Shown here: positions 36,022 through 45,175 of the stretch, piece after piece | How the letters are laid out: each line of letters opens with the position of its first letter | How positions within the stretch are numbered: position 1 is the first letter of the stretch | Position numbers and translations under genes: made by a program | Notes under the pieces: generated by a model | Told to the model about the DNA's origin: nothing | Database searches by the model: none | The model's input: the letters and a program-made list of their open reading frames with translations, nothing else | From: Tessaracoccus flavus | Lineage (GTDB): Bacteria; Actinomycetota; Actinomycetes; Propionibacteriales; Propionibacteriaceae | Direction of reading: 5' to 3' | Assembly (NCBI RefSeq): GCF_001997295.1 | Contig: NZ_CP019605.1 | Location: 744,001 to 808,000 of the forward strand | DNA length: 64,000 bases

Positions 36022-38940
36022 GTGAGCAGGTACCAGTCGCAGACGGGGGAGTTCGCCCGCCGCGGCTTCGACTCGGCGACGTCGGCGGCCCGGGTCTGGG
36101 AGCGCTGGCTGGGCCGCACCGACGGGGAACCCCCGGTCGAGCTGGGAATCTTCGAGCCGGTGGCCGACAGAGACCTGGCTCTCGATTCCCTGGAGCGGAT
36201 CGCCGCAGCAGACCCGAGGCTCTTCCAAGAAGTGGCGGCGAACCCGGGGTGGCTCCGCCGGTTGGTGCTGGTGCTTGGGGGATCGAGCGTGCTCGCGCAG
36301 ACCCTGGTCCGCCACCCCGGGGAATGTCGAGCGCTGGAGGAGGAGCCGCAGGCGCGTGGCCGCGGTGGATGGATCAACTTCTTCTACGGCCGGTGCGGCG
36401 TGGTGGACGGTGTGGCCGAGGGCAGCGCGGACGACCTCCGCCTGGCCAACAAGGTCGCCCTCATCGAGATCGCGGCGCGCGACCTGGCGTCGGAGAAGCC
36501 GCTCTCCGTGGTCGACAGCATCTCGTCGGAGCTCGCTCACGTCGCCGACGCGGTACTGGAGGCGTCACTGGCGTATGCCCGCGCGGAGGTCGACAACTGG
36601 GACAAGGCCCGGCTGGCCGTCCTTGCCATGGGCAAGACCGGGGCGTCCGAACTCAACTACATCTCCGACGTCGACGTCATTTATGTTGCGGAGCCGGCCA
36701 ACGGGGCGGGGACAGACGAAGCCATCTCCATCGCCACCAGGCTCGCGGCTGCGCAGTCCCGGATCTGTTCCGCCCACACCGGCGAGGGGACCATCTGGCA
36801 AGTGGACGCGGCGCTTCGGCCCGAGGGGAAGGCCGGCCCGCTCGTGCGGACTCTGTCCAGCTGCCGCGCGTACTACGAGAAGTGGGCGAAGAACTGGGAG
36901 TTCCAGGCTCTCCTCAAGGCCAGACCGGCCGCAGGTGACCTCGACGTCGGGCAGGAGTTCGTCGACCTCGTGTGGCCTCTGGTGTGGGCCGCTGGCGAGC
37001 GCCCGGGGTTCCTCGCCGAGATCCGGGGCATGCGGGACCGGGTCATCTCCCTCATCCCCGCCAAGCAGGCTGACCGCGAGATCAAGCTCGGGGCCGGGGG
37101 CCTCCGCGACACCGAGTTCTCCGTTCAACTGCTTCAACTCGTCCACGGACGACACGACGAGCGGCTGCGGGTCCGCGGGACGTTCACAGGTCTCGCGGAA
37201 CTGATCGGCGCGGGCTACATCGGCCGGGCGGATGGTGCGGAGATGGCGGAGGCGTACCGGTTCCAGAGGGTCCTCGAGCACCGCGTCCAGCTGCGACGGC
37301 TACGTCGCACACATCTGGTGCCGGACGACCAGACCGCGCTGGACCAGCTCGGTCGCTCGCTCCAGATGGGCGGCGACGAACTCGTCGCGCGCTGGCGGGA
37401 CTCGACGAGACGGGTGCAGCGGCTGCAGCAGAGGATCTTCTTCTCTCCGCTGCTCGATGCAGTGAGCAGCGTCTCGATCGACGGCTTGAAACTCACCCCC
37501 GACGCCGCCCAGACCCGGATGTCCGCCCTCGGTTTCGCCGATCCCAAGGCCGCGCTCGGTCACATCCAGGCGCTCACCAAGGGGTCCGGACGCGGAGCGG
37601 AGATCCAACGCCAACTTCTGCCCGCGATGCTGGGCTGGTTCGCGGAGGGGCCCAACCCCGATTTCGGTCTCCTGGCCTTCCGCCAGCTGTCCGAGGCTCT
37701 CGGCACGACCGATTGGTACCTGCGCGCGCTGCGCGACGAGGGATACATGGCGCCCCGCCTGGCGCGCATCGCCTCGTCGAGCCGCTACGTCGTCGACCTC
37801 CTCAAACGAAACCCCGACCACATCCGGATGCTGGCGGGCAACGACGACCTGCGCCCGCGGTCTGCCGACGAACTGACCGACGCCATGACCCGGGCCGCGG
37901 CGAGGCAGGAGGACACCGATAAGGCCATCGCGTCGGTGCGCGCCGTCCGCCGGGCGGAACTCTGCCGCATCGCGTTGAGCGATGTGCTCGGCCACGCCGA
38001 CCTGTCGGCAGTGGGGGTCGCGCTGAGCGACCTGGCCTCGGCGACGATCGACGCGGGCCTGATGCTGGCACGCCGCGATATCCAGGCGCCCGATATCGGC
38101 GTGATAGCTCTCGGGCGCTGGGGCGGCTCGGAGATGAGCTACTCCTCGGACGCCGACTGCATGTTCGTCGTGCCCGACGGCGTCGAGGGACCGGAACTGT
38201 CGGCCGCCACGGATCTGGTGCGCCGCGCCTCGCAGATCATCGGCGCGCCCGGGCCCGACCCGGCGCTCGTGGTGGACACGGACCTGCGCCCGGAAGGCAA
38301 GGGCGGCCCGCAGGTGCGCACGGTCTCCTCCTACGGAACCTATTACCGCAAATGGGCGTCCACGTGGGAGGCGCAGATGCTGCTGCGGGCCAGGCCCGGA
38401 GCCGGGTCCCGTGAGCTCGCGGCTGCCGTGCTCGACGACGCGGAGAGCTTCCGTTATCCGCTCAACGGACTCCGCTCGGAGCAGGTGACTGAGATTCGTC
38501 GGCTCAAATCGCGGATGGAGCAGGAGCGCATCCCCAAGGGAGTTCCCCGTGAACGGCACCTCAAGCTCGGCCCCGGTGGACTGTCCGACGTGGAGTGGAC
38601 AGTCCAGCTGCACCAGCTGCAACACGCCGCTGACCATCCATCCCTGCGAACCACCTCGACGCTGCAGGCGCTGGCGGCGCTCGCCAAGCTCGGCGTGTTC
38701 GGCGACCAGCAGGCCAAGCGTCTCGCCGACGCCTGGACGCGCGCGTCTATGCTGCGCGACGCCAACATGCTGGTGCGGGGTAGACCCAACGACGCCCTTC
38801 CCGCCGACATGCGCGAGCTCGCCGCGATCGCGGTCCTGCTCGGCTACGGCCCCGGCGAGGCGTCCCGCCTGGTCGAGGACACCAGACGGCTGCTGAGGCG
38901 GGCCTCGGACGTCGTCGACGAGCTCTTCTGGGGGCTTTGA
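36022..38940 (+). CDS. glnE: Bifunctional glutamine synthetase adenylyltransferase/deadenylyltransferase
   Basis: A 972-residue enzyme that adds AMP to, and removes it from, a Tyr of GlnA1 and so tunes ammonium assimilation. Two nucleotidyltransferase domains are visible. The N-terminal one (deadenylylation) has SELNYISDVDVIYV near residue 210, and the C-terminal one (adenylylation) has GGSEMSYSSDADCMFV near residue 700. Both keep the D-x-D metal motif. Each is followed by an LRPEGK-type strand and a helical GlnD_UR_UTase region with LGPGGLSDVEWTVQLHQLQH. GTG 36022 is preceded by a leaderless promoter. A stem-loop follows the gene. Confidence 0.97.
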   Translation: MSRYQSQTGEFARRGFDSATSAARVWERWLGRTDGEPPVELGIFEPVADRDLALDSLERIAAADPRLFQEVAANPGWLRRLVLVLGGSSVLAQTLVRHPGECRALEEEPQARGRGGWINFFYGRCGVVDGVAEGSADDLRLANKVALIEIAARDLASEKPLSVVDSISSELAHVADAVLEASLAYARAEVDNWDKARLAVLAMGKTGASELNYISDVDVIYVAEPANGAGTDEAISIATRLAAAQSRICSAHTGEGTIWQVDAALRPEGKAGPLVRTLSSCRAYYEKWAKNWEFQALLKARPAAGDLDVGQEFVDLVWPLVWAAGERPGFLAEIRGMRDRVISLIPAKQADREIKLGAGGLRDTEFSVQLLQLVHGRHDERLRVRGTFTGLAELIGAGYIGRADGAEMAEAYRFQRVLEHRVQLRRLRRTHLVPDDQTALDQLGRSLQMGGDELVARWRDSTRRVQRLQQRIFFSPLLDAVSSVSIDGLKLTPDAAQTRMSALGFADPKAALGHIQALTKGSGRGAEIQRQLLPAMLGWFAEGPNPDFGLLAFRQLSEALGTTDWYLRALRDEGYMAPRLARIASSSRYVVDLLKRNPDHIRMLAGNDDLRPRSADELTDAMTRAAARQEDTDKAIASVRAVRRAELCRIALSDVLGHADLSAVGVALSDLASATIDAGLMLARRDIQAPDIGVIALGRWGGSEMSYSSDADCMFVVPDGVEGPELSAATDLVRRASQIIGAPGPDPALVVDTDLRPEGKGGPQVRTVSSYGTYYRKWASTWEAQMLLRARPGAGSRELAAAVLDDAESFRYPLNGLRSEQVTEIRRLKSRMEQERIPKGVPRERHLKLGPGGLSDVEWTVQLHQLQHAADHPSLRTTSTLQALAALAKLGVFGDQQAKRLADAWTRASMLRDANMLVRGRPNDALPADMRELAAIAVLLGYGPGEASRLVEDTRRLLRRASDVVDELFWGL

Positions 38941-38951
38941 GCGGAGCAGAG

Positions 38952-38980
38952 CGAGACATCGGCGGTGCGTGGATGTCTCG
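38952..38980 (+). terminator. Hairpin after glnE
   Basis: CGAGACATC (38952-38960) pairs perfectly with GATGTCTCG (38972-38980), 11 bp after the glnE stop. Confidence 0.55.
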
Positions 38981-38984
38981 GTGC

Positions 38985-38990
38985 TAGTGT
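38985..38990 (+). promoter_or_regulatory. -10 box before the FMN riboswitch
   Basis: TAGTGT ends 10 nt before the first paired base of the riboswitch, placing the transcript start just upstream of it. Confidence 0.5.
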
Positions 38991-39000
38991 TTGGGGCAAC

Positions 39001-39125
39001 GTGTTCCGGGGTCGGTGAAAGTCCGAACCGGCGGTTATAGTCCGCGACCCCCGCGGCCTTCGGGCCAACGGGCTGACTCGGTGAAATTCCGAGACCGACA
39101 GTCAGAGTCTGGATGGGAGGAACAC
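39001..39125 (+). promoter_or_regulatory. FMN riboswitch (RFN element)
   Basis: P1 closes with GTGTTCC (39001-39007) and GGAACAC (39119-39125). The conserved RFN strings follow in order: GGGGTCGGTGAAAGTCCGAA, CCGGCGGTTATAGTCCGCGA, a short variable hairpin (CGCGGCCTTCGGGCC), GGTGAAATTCCGAGACCGAC and AGTCAGAGTCTGGATGGGAG. It lies 89 nt before the permease start. The gap holds a hairpin (CTCGTCGAC/GTCGGCGAG, 39143-39163) and a purine-rich ribosome site. No T-run is seen, so control of translation is more likely than termination. FMN binding should lower expression of the two transporter genes. Confidence 0.95.
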
Positions 39126-39214
39126 GCGCCATTCGTGGCGGTGCTCGTCGACGTTGTCGGCGAGTCCGACCGCGCTGGCGCGAGCCCCGGGCCTGGAGAA
39201 GGAAGAGCGGGGCG

Positions 39215-40054
39215 ATGACCACCCAGGAACAGCGCAGGGCGCGCACTCTCGCGCACCTCGGCGTGTGGTCTGCCTACCCCGCCCGGACCAGGCCTGCGAA
39301 GGGTCGCTGGATCCCAGCGGCCGTCGCCGTGATAGCCGTGGCAGCCCTCTGGCTCGCGGTGACCACACTCGGGGCGATTGATCCGCTCTACCTGCCCAAC
39401 CCACTCGACGTCGTCGGTCGGATGGTCACCCAAGCCGAGACCGGCGTGGCGTTGCGGTATCTGGCGCCGACGTTGGCTGCCGCCCTGCTGGGTGCAGCGA
39501 TCGCCGTCGCCGTCGCGTTGCCGCTGGGCGTCGTCGTCACCCACTCTCGGCTTCTGGCGTCCATCGTCGAACCCGTGGTGGCGATCTCGCAGACGGTGCC
39601 ACTCGTGGCGCTTGCGCCACTCCTGGTCCTGTGGATCGGCTACGGCACGGTGCCCATCGCGGTGCTGTGCGCCATCGTGGCGTTCTTCCCCATGGTGACG
39701 ACGACCATCGTCGGCTTCCGCTCCCTCGACATGCGCGTGGTGGAGAACGCGCTCCTCGACGGCGCCAACTCCTGGCAGCGGCTCATCCACATCGAGGGGC
39801 CCATGGCGGCTCCAGCGGTGCTGGCCGGGGTGCGCGGAGGGGTGGTGCTGGCGATGACGGGGGCCGTTGTCGGCGAGCTCGTCATGGGAGGCGCCGGGCT
39901 CGGCACCCTGCTCACGTTGACCCGAGAGGCTGCAGACACGGCCGGCATGTTCGCCGTCGTCGCCTGGATCAGTCTCTCCGCCATGGTCCTGTACGGCTTC
40001 ATCCAGATGCTGGAGCGCGCGGCAGTGACCCGTCTGCAAGGAGAAAGCACATGA
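39215..40054 (+). CDS. ABC transporter permease, putative riboflavin importer (RibX-like)
   Basis: A 279-residue membrane subunit of the BPD_transp_1 (SsuC/ThiX-like) family with about six helices and a cytoplasmic ATPase-contact loop near ENALLDGANSWQRLIHIEGP. The ATG at 39215 follows GGAGAAGGAAGAG; a longer arginine-rich frame from 39113 would begin inside the riboswitch and is rejected. Control by an FMN riboswitch, and linkage to a THI5-like binding protein, match the RibXY riboflavin uptake system. No ATPase gene is next to it. Confidence 0.85.
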   Translation: MTTQEQRRARTLAHLGVWSAYPARTRPAKGRWIPAAVAVIAVAALWLAVTTLGAIDPLYLPNPLDVVGRMVTQAETGVALRYLAPTLAAALLGAAIAVAVALPLGVVVTHSRLLASIVEPVVAISQTVPLVALAPLLVLWIGYGTVPIAVLCAIVAFFPMVTTTIVGFRSLDMRVVENALLDGANSWQRLIHIEGPMAAPAVLAGVRGGVVLAMTGAVVGELVMGGAGLGTLLTLTREAADTAGMFAVVAWISLSAMVLYGFIQMLERAAVTRLQGEST

Positions 40055-41034
40055 TCAACCGCCGCAACTTCATCCGGGGCGCCGCCGCAGTCGGCATCGC
40101 CTCAGCCGTCGGCTGCGCGCCTTCGAGGCCCAGCACCAGCGAGCAACTCACAGTGGGCCTGACCTACATCCCCAACGTCCAGTTCAGTGCCTTCTACGTC
40201 GGCGTCGCTGAGGGCATCTTCGCCAAGCACGGGCTCGACGTGAAACTTCGCCACCACGGCCAGCAGGAGGACCTGTTCGGGGCCATCCTCAGGGGCGAGG
40301 AGGACGTCGTTTTCGCATCAGCCGATGAGGGGGTGGTCGCTGCCGCCCAGGGCAACGATCTGCGTACCTTCGCGACGTCCTACCAGCGCTACCCGATCGA
40401 GGTCGTCGGCGACGCGCGGGCTGCCGGCGTCGACCCTTCTGGCGGGCTCGAGATGCTCGCTGGCCGAAGCCTCGGGATACCCGGACACTTCGGGTCGAGC
40501 TACTACGCGGCGCTGGTGGCGATGCACAACGCAGGTCTGAGCGAGGATGAGGTGCAGCTGACCGACATCGGCTTCACGACCGTGGCGGCCATCGCGGGCC
40601 GGAAGGTCGATTTCGCCATGGCCTTCAGCAACAACGAGGTGATCCAGCTCGAGGCCCAGGGGATCCCGCTGGCCGTCCTCCCTATCCAGGACCCGTCCGC
40701 GCCGAGCCTGGTCGGTCCCGGGCTGCTGACGCGCGGCACCACACTCGGAGACGACGTGCTGGCAGCGCTCGCCGCGGCCATGAAGGAATCCGAGGAGGCC
40801 GTCATCGCAGACCCCGAGCTGGCCCTCGACGCGACGGCCCGCGAAGTGCCGGCGCTGGCTGATCCCGCCCAGAAAGAGTCCGCGGAGAAGGTCCTGCTGG
40901 CCACCACTGAGCTCTGGGCGCCGAACGGTGAGGTGTCGGTCGCCGTCGACGCGGCCGCGATGGACCGGATGGCAACCCTCCTGACCGACGTCGGAATCAT
41001 CGAGGCTCCGCCCAGCGACTTCTACATCGCGTAA
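40051..41034 (+). CDS. NMT1/THI5-like substrate-binding lipoprotein, putative riboflavin binder (RibY-like)
   Basis: A 327-residue periplasmic-type binding protein. The signal starts MINRRNFIRGAAAV, a twin-arginine motif, and has a lipobox-like AVGC with Cys22, so Tat export followed by lipidation is likely. The mature part shows LTYIPNVQFSAFYVGVAEGI, the typical NMT1/THI5 start, and a glutamine/histidine-containing pocket loop. The start overlaps the permease stop by four bases (ATGA). The FMN riboswitch upstream makes riboflavin or a related flavin the likely ligand, by inference. Confidence 0.85.
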   Translation: MINRRNFIRGAAAVGIASAVGCAPSRPSTSEQLTVGLTYIPNVQFSAFYVGVAEGIFAKHGLDVKLRHHGQQEDLFGAILRGEEDVVFASADEGVVAAAQGNDLRTFATSYQRYPIEVVGDARAAGVDPSGGLEMLAGRSLGIPGHFGSSYYAALVAMHNAGLSEDEVQLTDIGFTTVAAIAGRKVDFAMAFSNNEVIQLEAQGIPLAVLPIQDPSAPSLVGPGLLTRGTTLGDDVLAALAAAMKESEEAVIADPELALDATAREVPALADPAQKESAEKVLLATTELWAPNGEVSVAVDAAAMDRMATLLTDVGIIEAPPSDFYIA

Positions 41035-41069
41035 CCGCTGAACTGCGTGGCGACGCCCGCCCCAGCGCG

Positions 41070-41468
41070 CTAGCGGGCGTGCCGCGTGCCGCGTGGCGGT
41101 TGAGTCACCCACGCAGCGACGATCGGAGCGATCAGCATCGCGGCGAGCACGATTGGTCGGCCGTCGGTGACCAGTGGGGTCTCTTCGAGGGCACCGGCCG
41201 CCCAGGTGCCTGCGATGACCAGCGGCACAGCGACTGCGAGCCAGCGCCAGCCCAGCTTCCTGACGACGATGACCGCCACTCCAGCAGCCGCCCCCACGGC
41301 CGTGCCGATCAACGCGGCCTGGAACTGGACGCTCGTGATGCCGAACATGTCGACGTGTTGCCCCTCACCGGCTGGGGCAACCATCAAGGCCAGGCGGTTG
41401 CCGATCAGCGGCAGGCACCAGGCGAGCAGGCAGCTCACCGTCCGCTGGAGCCTGAGCGAGACACTCAT
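41070..41468 (-). CDS. Small hypothetical membrane protein
   Basis: A 132-residue protein with about four hydrophobic helices: VSCLLAWCLPLIGNRLALM, FQAALIGTAVGAAAGVAVIV, WLAVAVPLVIAGTWAAGAL and IVLAAMLIAPIVAAWV. ATG 41468 has an AGCCAGGG-type SD. The in-frame ATG 41519 would overlap the oxidoreductase gene by 32 bp. No family was recognised. It probably shares a transcript with the oxidoreductase upstream. Confidence 0.55.
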   Translation of the reverse strand: MSVSLRLQRTVSCLLAWCLPLIGNRLALMVAPAGEGQHVDMFGITSVQFQAALIGTAVGAAAGVAVIVVRKLGWRWLAVAVPLVIAGTWAAGALEETPLVTDGRPIVLAAMLIAPIVAAWVTQPPRGTRHAR

Positions 41469-41487
41469 CCCTGGCTCCAGTCCTTGC

Positions 41488-42458
41488 CTACGCGTCGAGT
41501 CGAACGAGGGTGCGGCCATGTCTGCGTCCTGCGAGCAGTTGTTCGCCCGCTTCCTGCACCTCGCCGAGGTTGATCGTGCTGGTCATGGCGTCCAGTTGAT
41601 CGAGATCCACCCCGCGAGCCAGGACGCGCCAGGCGTCGGCGCGGTCGTCAAGGGAGGCCCAGACGGAGTCGATCCCTGCCAGCGTGACGCCGCGGAGGAT
41701 GAACGGCATCACGGTGGAGGGGAGGTCGTGTGAACCAGCCAGCCCGCAGGCGGCGACGAGGCCGCCAGGCTTGGTCTGCGCGATGGCGTTGGCCAGAATC
41801 TGTCCGCCGACTGAGTCGATGACGCCCGCATACGTTGCGGCCTGCAACGGCTTGCCGGGGTTGGCGAGATCCTCTCGGGCCACCAGCGTGTCGGCGCCGA
41901 GCCCGCGGAGGTAGTCGCCCAGTTCATCCACGCGCCCAGTGAGCGCGGCCACCTCGAAGCCGGCAGCGGACAGAAGCATCGTCGCCACCGACCCGACCCC
42001 ACCAGTTGCACCGGTGACGAGGACGGGACCTGCGTCGGGGAGACCCCCTCCATGACCAGCCTCAGGACGGCGAGGGCGGCCGTGTAGCCAGCCGTGCCGA
42101 GGGCGGCCGCACGCTCGGGGGAGAGCCCTTCCGGTAGTTTGACCGCGTGCTCGGCGTCGATCACCGCTCGCTCCGCGTATCCGCCGTGCTTGGTCTCCGA
42201 GAGCCCTGCTCCGTTGAGGATCAGCCATTCGCCAACGGACCAACGGTCGTCGCTGGACTCCGCTACGCGGCCCACCAGGTCGACGCCGGCGATGAGCGGC
42301 CGCTTCCTAACCACCCCCGGCTTTCCGGTGACGGCGAGCGCATCCTTGTAGTTGAGGTCCGAATAGGCCACATCGACGGTGACTGGTCCGTCGCCCAGGA
42401 ACTCGTCGTCGATCTGCTCAATCTGGACGCCTTCATCTCTGACCACAATCGCTCTCAT
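41488..42458 (-). pseudogene. MDR-family oxidoreductase (YhdH/AcuI-like), frameshifted as written
   Basis: NADPH-dependent quinone/acryloyl-CoA reductase-like protein. The N-terminal catalytic part (MRAIVVRDEGVQIEQIDD, then YSDLNYKDALAVTGKPGV) runs from ATG 42458. The Rossmann part (VLVTGATGGVGSVATMLL) is in another frame down to 41488. The break is at the run GGGG 42037-42040 (CCCC on the coding strand). One extra base restores V-S-P-D-A-G-P-V-L-V-T-G and a protein of about 323 residues, normal for YhdH/AcuI. It lacks zinc ligands, as the family does. A leaderless TAGACT box precedes it. Confidence 0.8.
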
Positions 42459-42464
42459 GCCGCC

Positions 42465-42470
42465 AGTCTA
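42465..42470 (-). promoter_or_regulatory. -10 box of leaderless oxidoreductase gene
   Basis: TAGACT with 6 nt to ATG 42458. Confidence 0.6.
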
Positions 42471-42541
42471 GGGCGACGGTCGCTTGGTCCACCTCCGGGT
42501 GAGGGGAGGAGCCGTCGTCGCGCCCCTACTGTGAGACACGC

Positions 42542-42727
42542 AACGCCAATCAGGAAGTCGGAACGCCAGCCGGTTTCGGGGTACGCCAACCAACTGTCGC
42601 TAGACGCCAACCGACAACCCTTAAACGCCAATCGACAAGGCAGTATGCCGACGGCATCCAGCGACGCCGCCGATGTATCGGTGGCGTCGCTGATTCTCGG
42701 GGGCGGCATGGTCTGCGGATTGGCGAT
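42542..42727. repeat. Phased ACGCCAAC dyad element D
   Basis: The left arm has six units with GCC at 42545, 42565, 42585, 42606, 42627 and 42647 (20-21 bp steps); the last is decayed. The central hairpin has 15-nt arms 42660-42674 and 42677-42691 with one G-U. Drawn with a 10-nt loop, it reads CGATGTATCG. The right arm is eroded: only ATTGGCG at 42719 is clear, with a weak copy 20 bp earlier. It lies between the oxidoreductase start and the MMPL 3' end, both on the minus strand. The rest of the 332-bp gap (42459-42790) holds only the oxidoreductase promoter. Confidence 0.8.
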
Positions 42728-42790
42728 TCGTCTGCACGAGATCGTCAAGAGAGGGGATTGTCCCTCAGCTCAGTCACCGATGAGCAGCGA

Positions 42791-44968
42791 TCAGTCTTCG
42801 ATAAGGGCGTGCCGCGGCCCGGATTCGACGAGACCGTGGCGGCCCTGGGTGTCTGCCTTCAGTCGCGCGGGCCACCAGATGGCCGGGCCAATGTCGTAGG
42901 AGAGCGCGGGGACCAGCAGGGTCCTCACAAGGAACGTGTCGAGGAGGACGCCGAACGCGACGATGAATGCCAGCTGCAGCAGGAACAGGATCGGGATGAC
43001 GGCGAGCGCCGCGAAGGTGGCCGCGAGGACGAGGCCGGCGGAGGTGATGACGCCGCCGGTCACGGCCAGGCCGCGCTTGATGCCCTCCCTGGTCCCGTGG
43101 ATGAGCGACTCCTCCCTGACCCTGGTCATGAGGAAGATGTTGTAGTCGATGCCCAGGGCGACGAGGAAGATGAAGCCGTAGAGCGGTACCGACGGGTCGG
43201 CGCCAGGTAGGTCGAGGATGTGGTTGAACACGATCGCGGCCGTGCCCATCGCGGTCCCGAAGCTCAGCACCGTCGTGAGGATCAACAGGACCGGAGCAAG
43301 GACGCTGCGCAGCAGGAAGATCAGAATCACGAGGATGACGGCCAGCACGAGCGGGATGATGACGTTGCGGTCGCGGATGGACGTGTCCCGTGTGTCGATG
43401 TTCGTGGCGGTCTCGCCGCCGATCTGCGCGGTGCCCGAGAGTTGCTCGCGAAGATCGCGGACCACCTGGGTGGCCTCATCGCTGTCCGGGGCGTCGGCCA
43501 GAGTCGCGAGCAGCATGACCTGCCCTTCGCTGATCGTGGGCTCGGGCGCGGGTGTCCCCGGCGGGCCCAGCGGCTGCACGCCCTGGTCGGTGACCGGTGC
43601 GCTACCCGACGGCGACGCCTCCGAGACGACGTCCACCGACGCGATGCCTGGGCTGGCGAGGAGGGCAGAGGCCACTTCCTGGAGCTGGTCCTCATCGGTG
43701 AGCACCTGGGCAGGGGTGCCCGATCCGCCCGGGAAGTGCTCCGAGAGCTCGGCCTGGCCGTCGCGGGCTTCCGAGGGGCCGATGACGAACTCGCTCGGCG
43801 GTACGCCGTCGGCACGAAGCGTCGGGACGAACGCCGCCCCCGCTGCAAGGGCAATGACGCACAGCACCCACACGAGACGGGGCCGCCGCGACACGAGCTG
43901 AGCCGTCTTGGCGTAGATCCCGTCGCTCAGCTGCGCATCGTCTCCGCGCGCCGGGTCGAATCGGGGCCGACGCGGCCAATAGGAGGCCCGGCCCATGAGG
44001 TAGAGCATCGAGGGCAGCAGCGTGAGCGCCGACAGCATGGCGAAGACGATGCCGATCGAGGCGACGGGGCCGAGCGAGCGGCTGGAGCCGAGATCGCTCA
44101 GCAGCAGGCAGAGGAGGCCGGCGATGACCGTGCCGCCGGAGGCGAGGATGGGCTCGATGACTCCCTTGAGGGCGGCCTTGGTGGCCTCGCCTTTGGACTC
44201 GCGCCGCTTGAGTTCCTCGGCGTACCGCGCGGTGTAGAGCAGCGAGTAGTCGGTGGCGGCGCCGATGACGAGGATGAACAGGATGCCCTGCGTCTGCCCC
44301 GTCAGCGTGATGATGTCGGCCTTGGCCAGCCACCAGTTGAGGAGGAGCGCGACGCAGAGGGCGAAGGTGCTGGTGACCAGCACGGCGAAGGGCAGCACCA
44401 CGGAGCGGTAGACGATGAGCAGAATGACGAGCACCACGACGAGCGCCACGATCAGGAGCAGCCCGTCGATGCCTCCGAAGGCCTCGGTGATGTCAGCGGT
44501 GAAACCACCGGGACCCGTGACGTGGGTGGTCACCCCACTAGGGGATGACTCAAGTTCGGCACGTAGCTCCCCGACGATGTCAGCGATGTCGCCGTCTGAG
44601 TCCACCAGCGCGAACGCCTGCGCGGCCAGTCCGTCCTCTGAGGGGATGAGCGGTGACACGGAGATGATCCCGTCGATTCCGGCGAGCGACTCCGCCGTCG
44701 CCGACAATTCGCCGAGCGTCTCTGGGCTCAGTGCCTCGTCGTCCGAGCTGAACAGCACGATCGCCGGGAGGGATGAGCTGTCGACGAAGTCGAGGTACCG
44801 TTCGCCGACGACGGTGGCCTCGGCGTTGGTGGGGAGGAAGGTGGCCTGGTCGTTGGTGGCCACCTCGCTCACGCGCCCGAAGTAGGGCCCGCCGATTCCG
44901 GCGCCGACGAGCCAGACGATGATGAGGGCGAGCGGGATGGCGATGCGTGCGAATCGGTTCGTGGTCAC
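42791..44968 (-). CDS. MMPL family transporter
   Basis: A 725-residue RND-superfamily membrane protein of the MMPL/ActII-3 type, which exports lipids or drugs. Two repeats are seen. Each has one N-terminal helix (PLALIIVWLVGAGIGGPYF and VWVLCVIALAAGAAFV), an extracytoplasmic domain, and a five-helix bundle. GAATDYSLLYTARY near residue 235 and ALGIDYNIFLMTRVREE near 605 are the family motif carrying the Asp-Tyr pair used in proton transfer. GTG 44968 is supported by a TAGGCT box 6 nt upstream. No regulator gene is adjacent. Confidence 0.93.
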   Translation of the reverse strand: MTTNRFARIAIPLALIIVWLVGAGIGGPYFGRVSEVATNDQATFLPTNAEATVVGERYLDFVDSSSLPAIVLFSSDDEALSPETLGELSATAESLAGIDGIISVSPLIPSEDGLAAQAFALVDSDGDIADIVGELRAELESSPSGVTTHVTGPGGFTADITEAFGGIDGLLLIVALVVVLVILLIVYRSVVLPFAVLVTSTFALCVALLLNWWLAKADIITLTGQTQGILFILVIGAATDYSLLYTARYAEELKRRESKGEATKAALKGVIEPILASGGTVIAGLLCLLLSDLGSSRSLGPVASIGIVFAMLSALTLLPSMLYLMGRASYWPRRPRFDPARGDDAQLSDGIYAKTAQLVSRRPRLVWVLCVIALAAGAAFVPTLRADGVPPSEFVIGPSEARDGQAELSEHFPGGSGTPAQVLTDEDQLQEVASALLASPGIASVDVVSEASPSGSAPVTDQGVQPLGPPGTPAPEPTISEGQVMLLATLADAPDSDEATQVVRDLREQLSGTAQIGGETATNIDTRDTSIRDRNVIIPLVLAVILVILIFLLRSVLAPVLLILTTVLSFGTAMGTAAIVFNHILDLPGADPSVPLYGFIFLVALGIDYNIFLMTRVREESLIHGTREGIKRGLAVTGGVITSAGLVLAATFAALAVIPILFLLQLAFIVAFGVLLDTFLVRTLLVPALSYDIGPAIWWPARLKADTQGRHGLVESGPRHALIED

Positions 44969-44974
44969 GTGGTC

Positions 44975-44980
44975 AGCCTA
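44975..44980 (-). promoter_or_regulatory. -10 box of leaderless MMPL gene
   Basis: TAGGCT with 6 nt to GTG 44968. Confidence 0.6.
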
Positions 44981-45133
44981 GATTCCTGAGGCGCTCCGAC
45001 GACCAGCGCAGGGATCGTCCGAACGGTTGATTAAGTTGGACAAACCTTAGACGAAGAATGGGCTGAGCGGCAACGACCCGCCGGATCGCGATGGGTGGTG
45101 GTGGGCGGGGCACAACCGGGTCCAGGCATGGCA

Positions 45134-45161
45134 GTGGCCCGGGCGTCGGGGCCCGGGCCAC
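45134..45161 (-). terminator. Terminator after glnA1
   Basis: GTGGCCCGGGC (45134-45144) pairs perfectly with GCCCGGGCCAC (45151-45161), 14 bp beyond the glnA1 stop. Confidence 0.7.
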
Positions 45162-45175
45162 GTGTCAAATGGAGG

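Noticed and set aside
45020..45060. AT-rich patch with GGTT...AACC ends, as a possible TetR-type operator for the MMPL gene
   Set aside because: The inverted repeat is weak beyond four bases, no regulator gene is adjacent, and it lies about 40-90 bp upstream of the promoter box.
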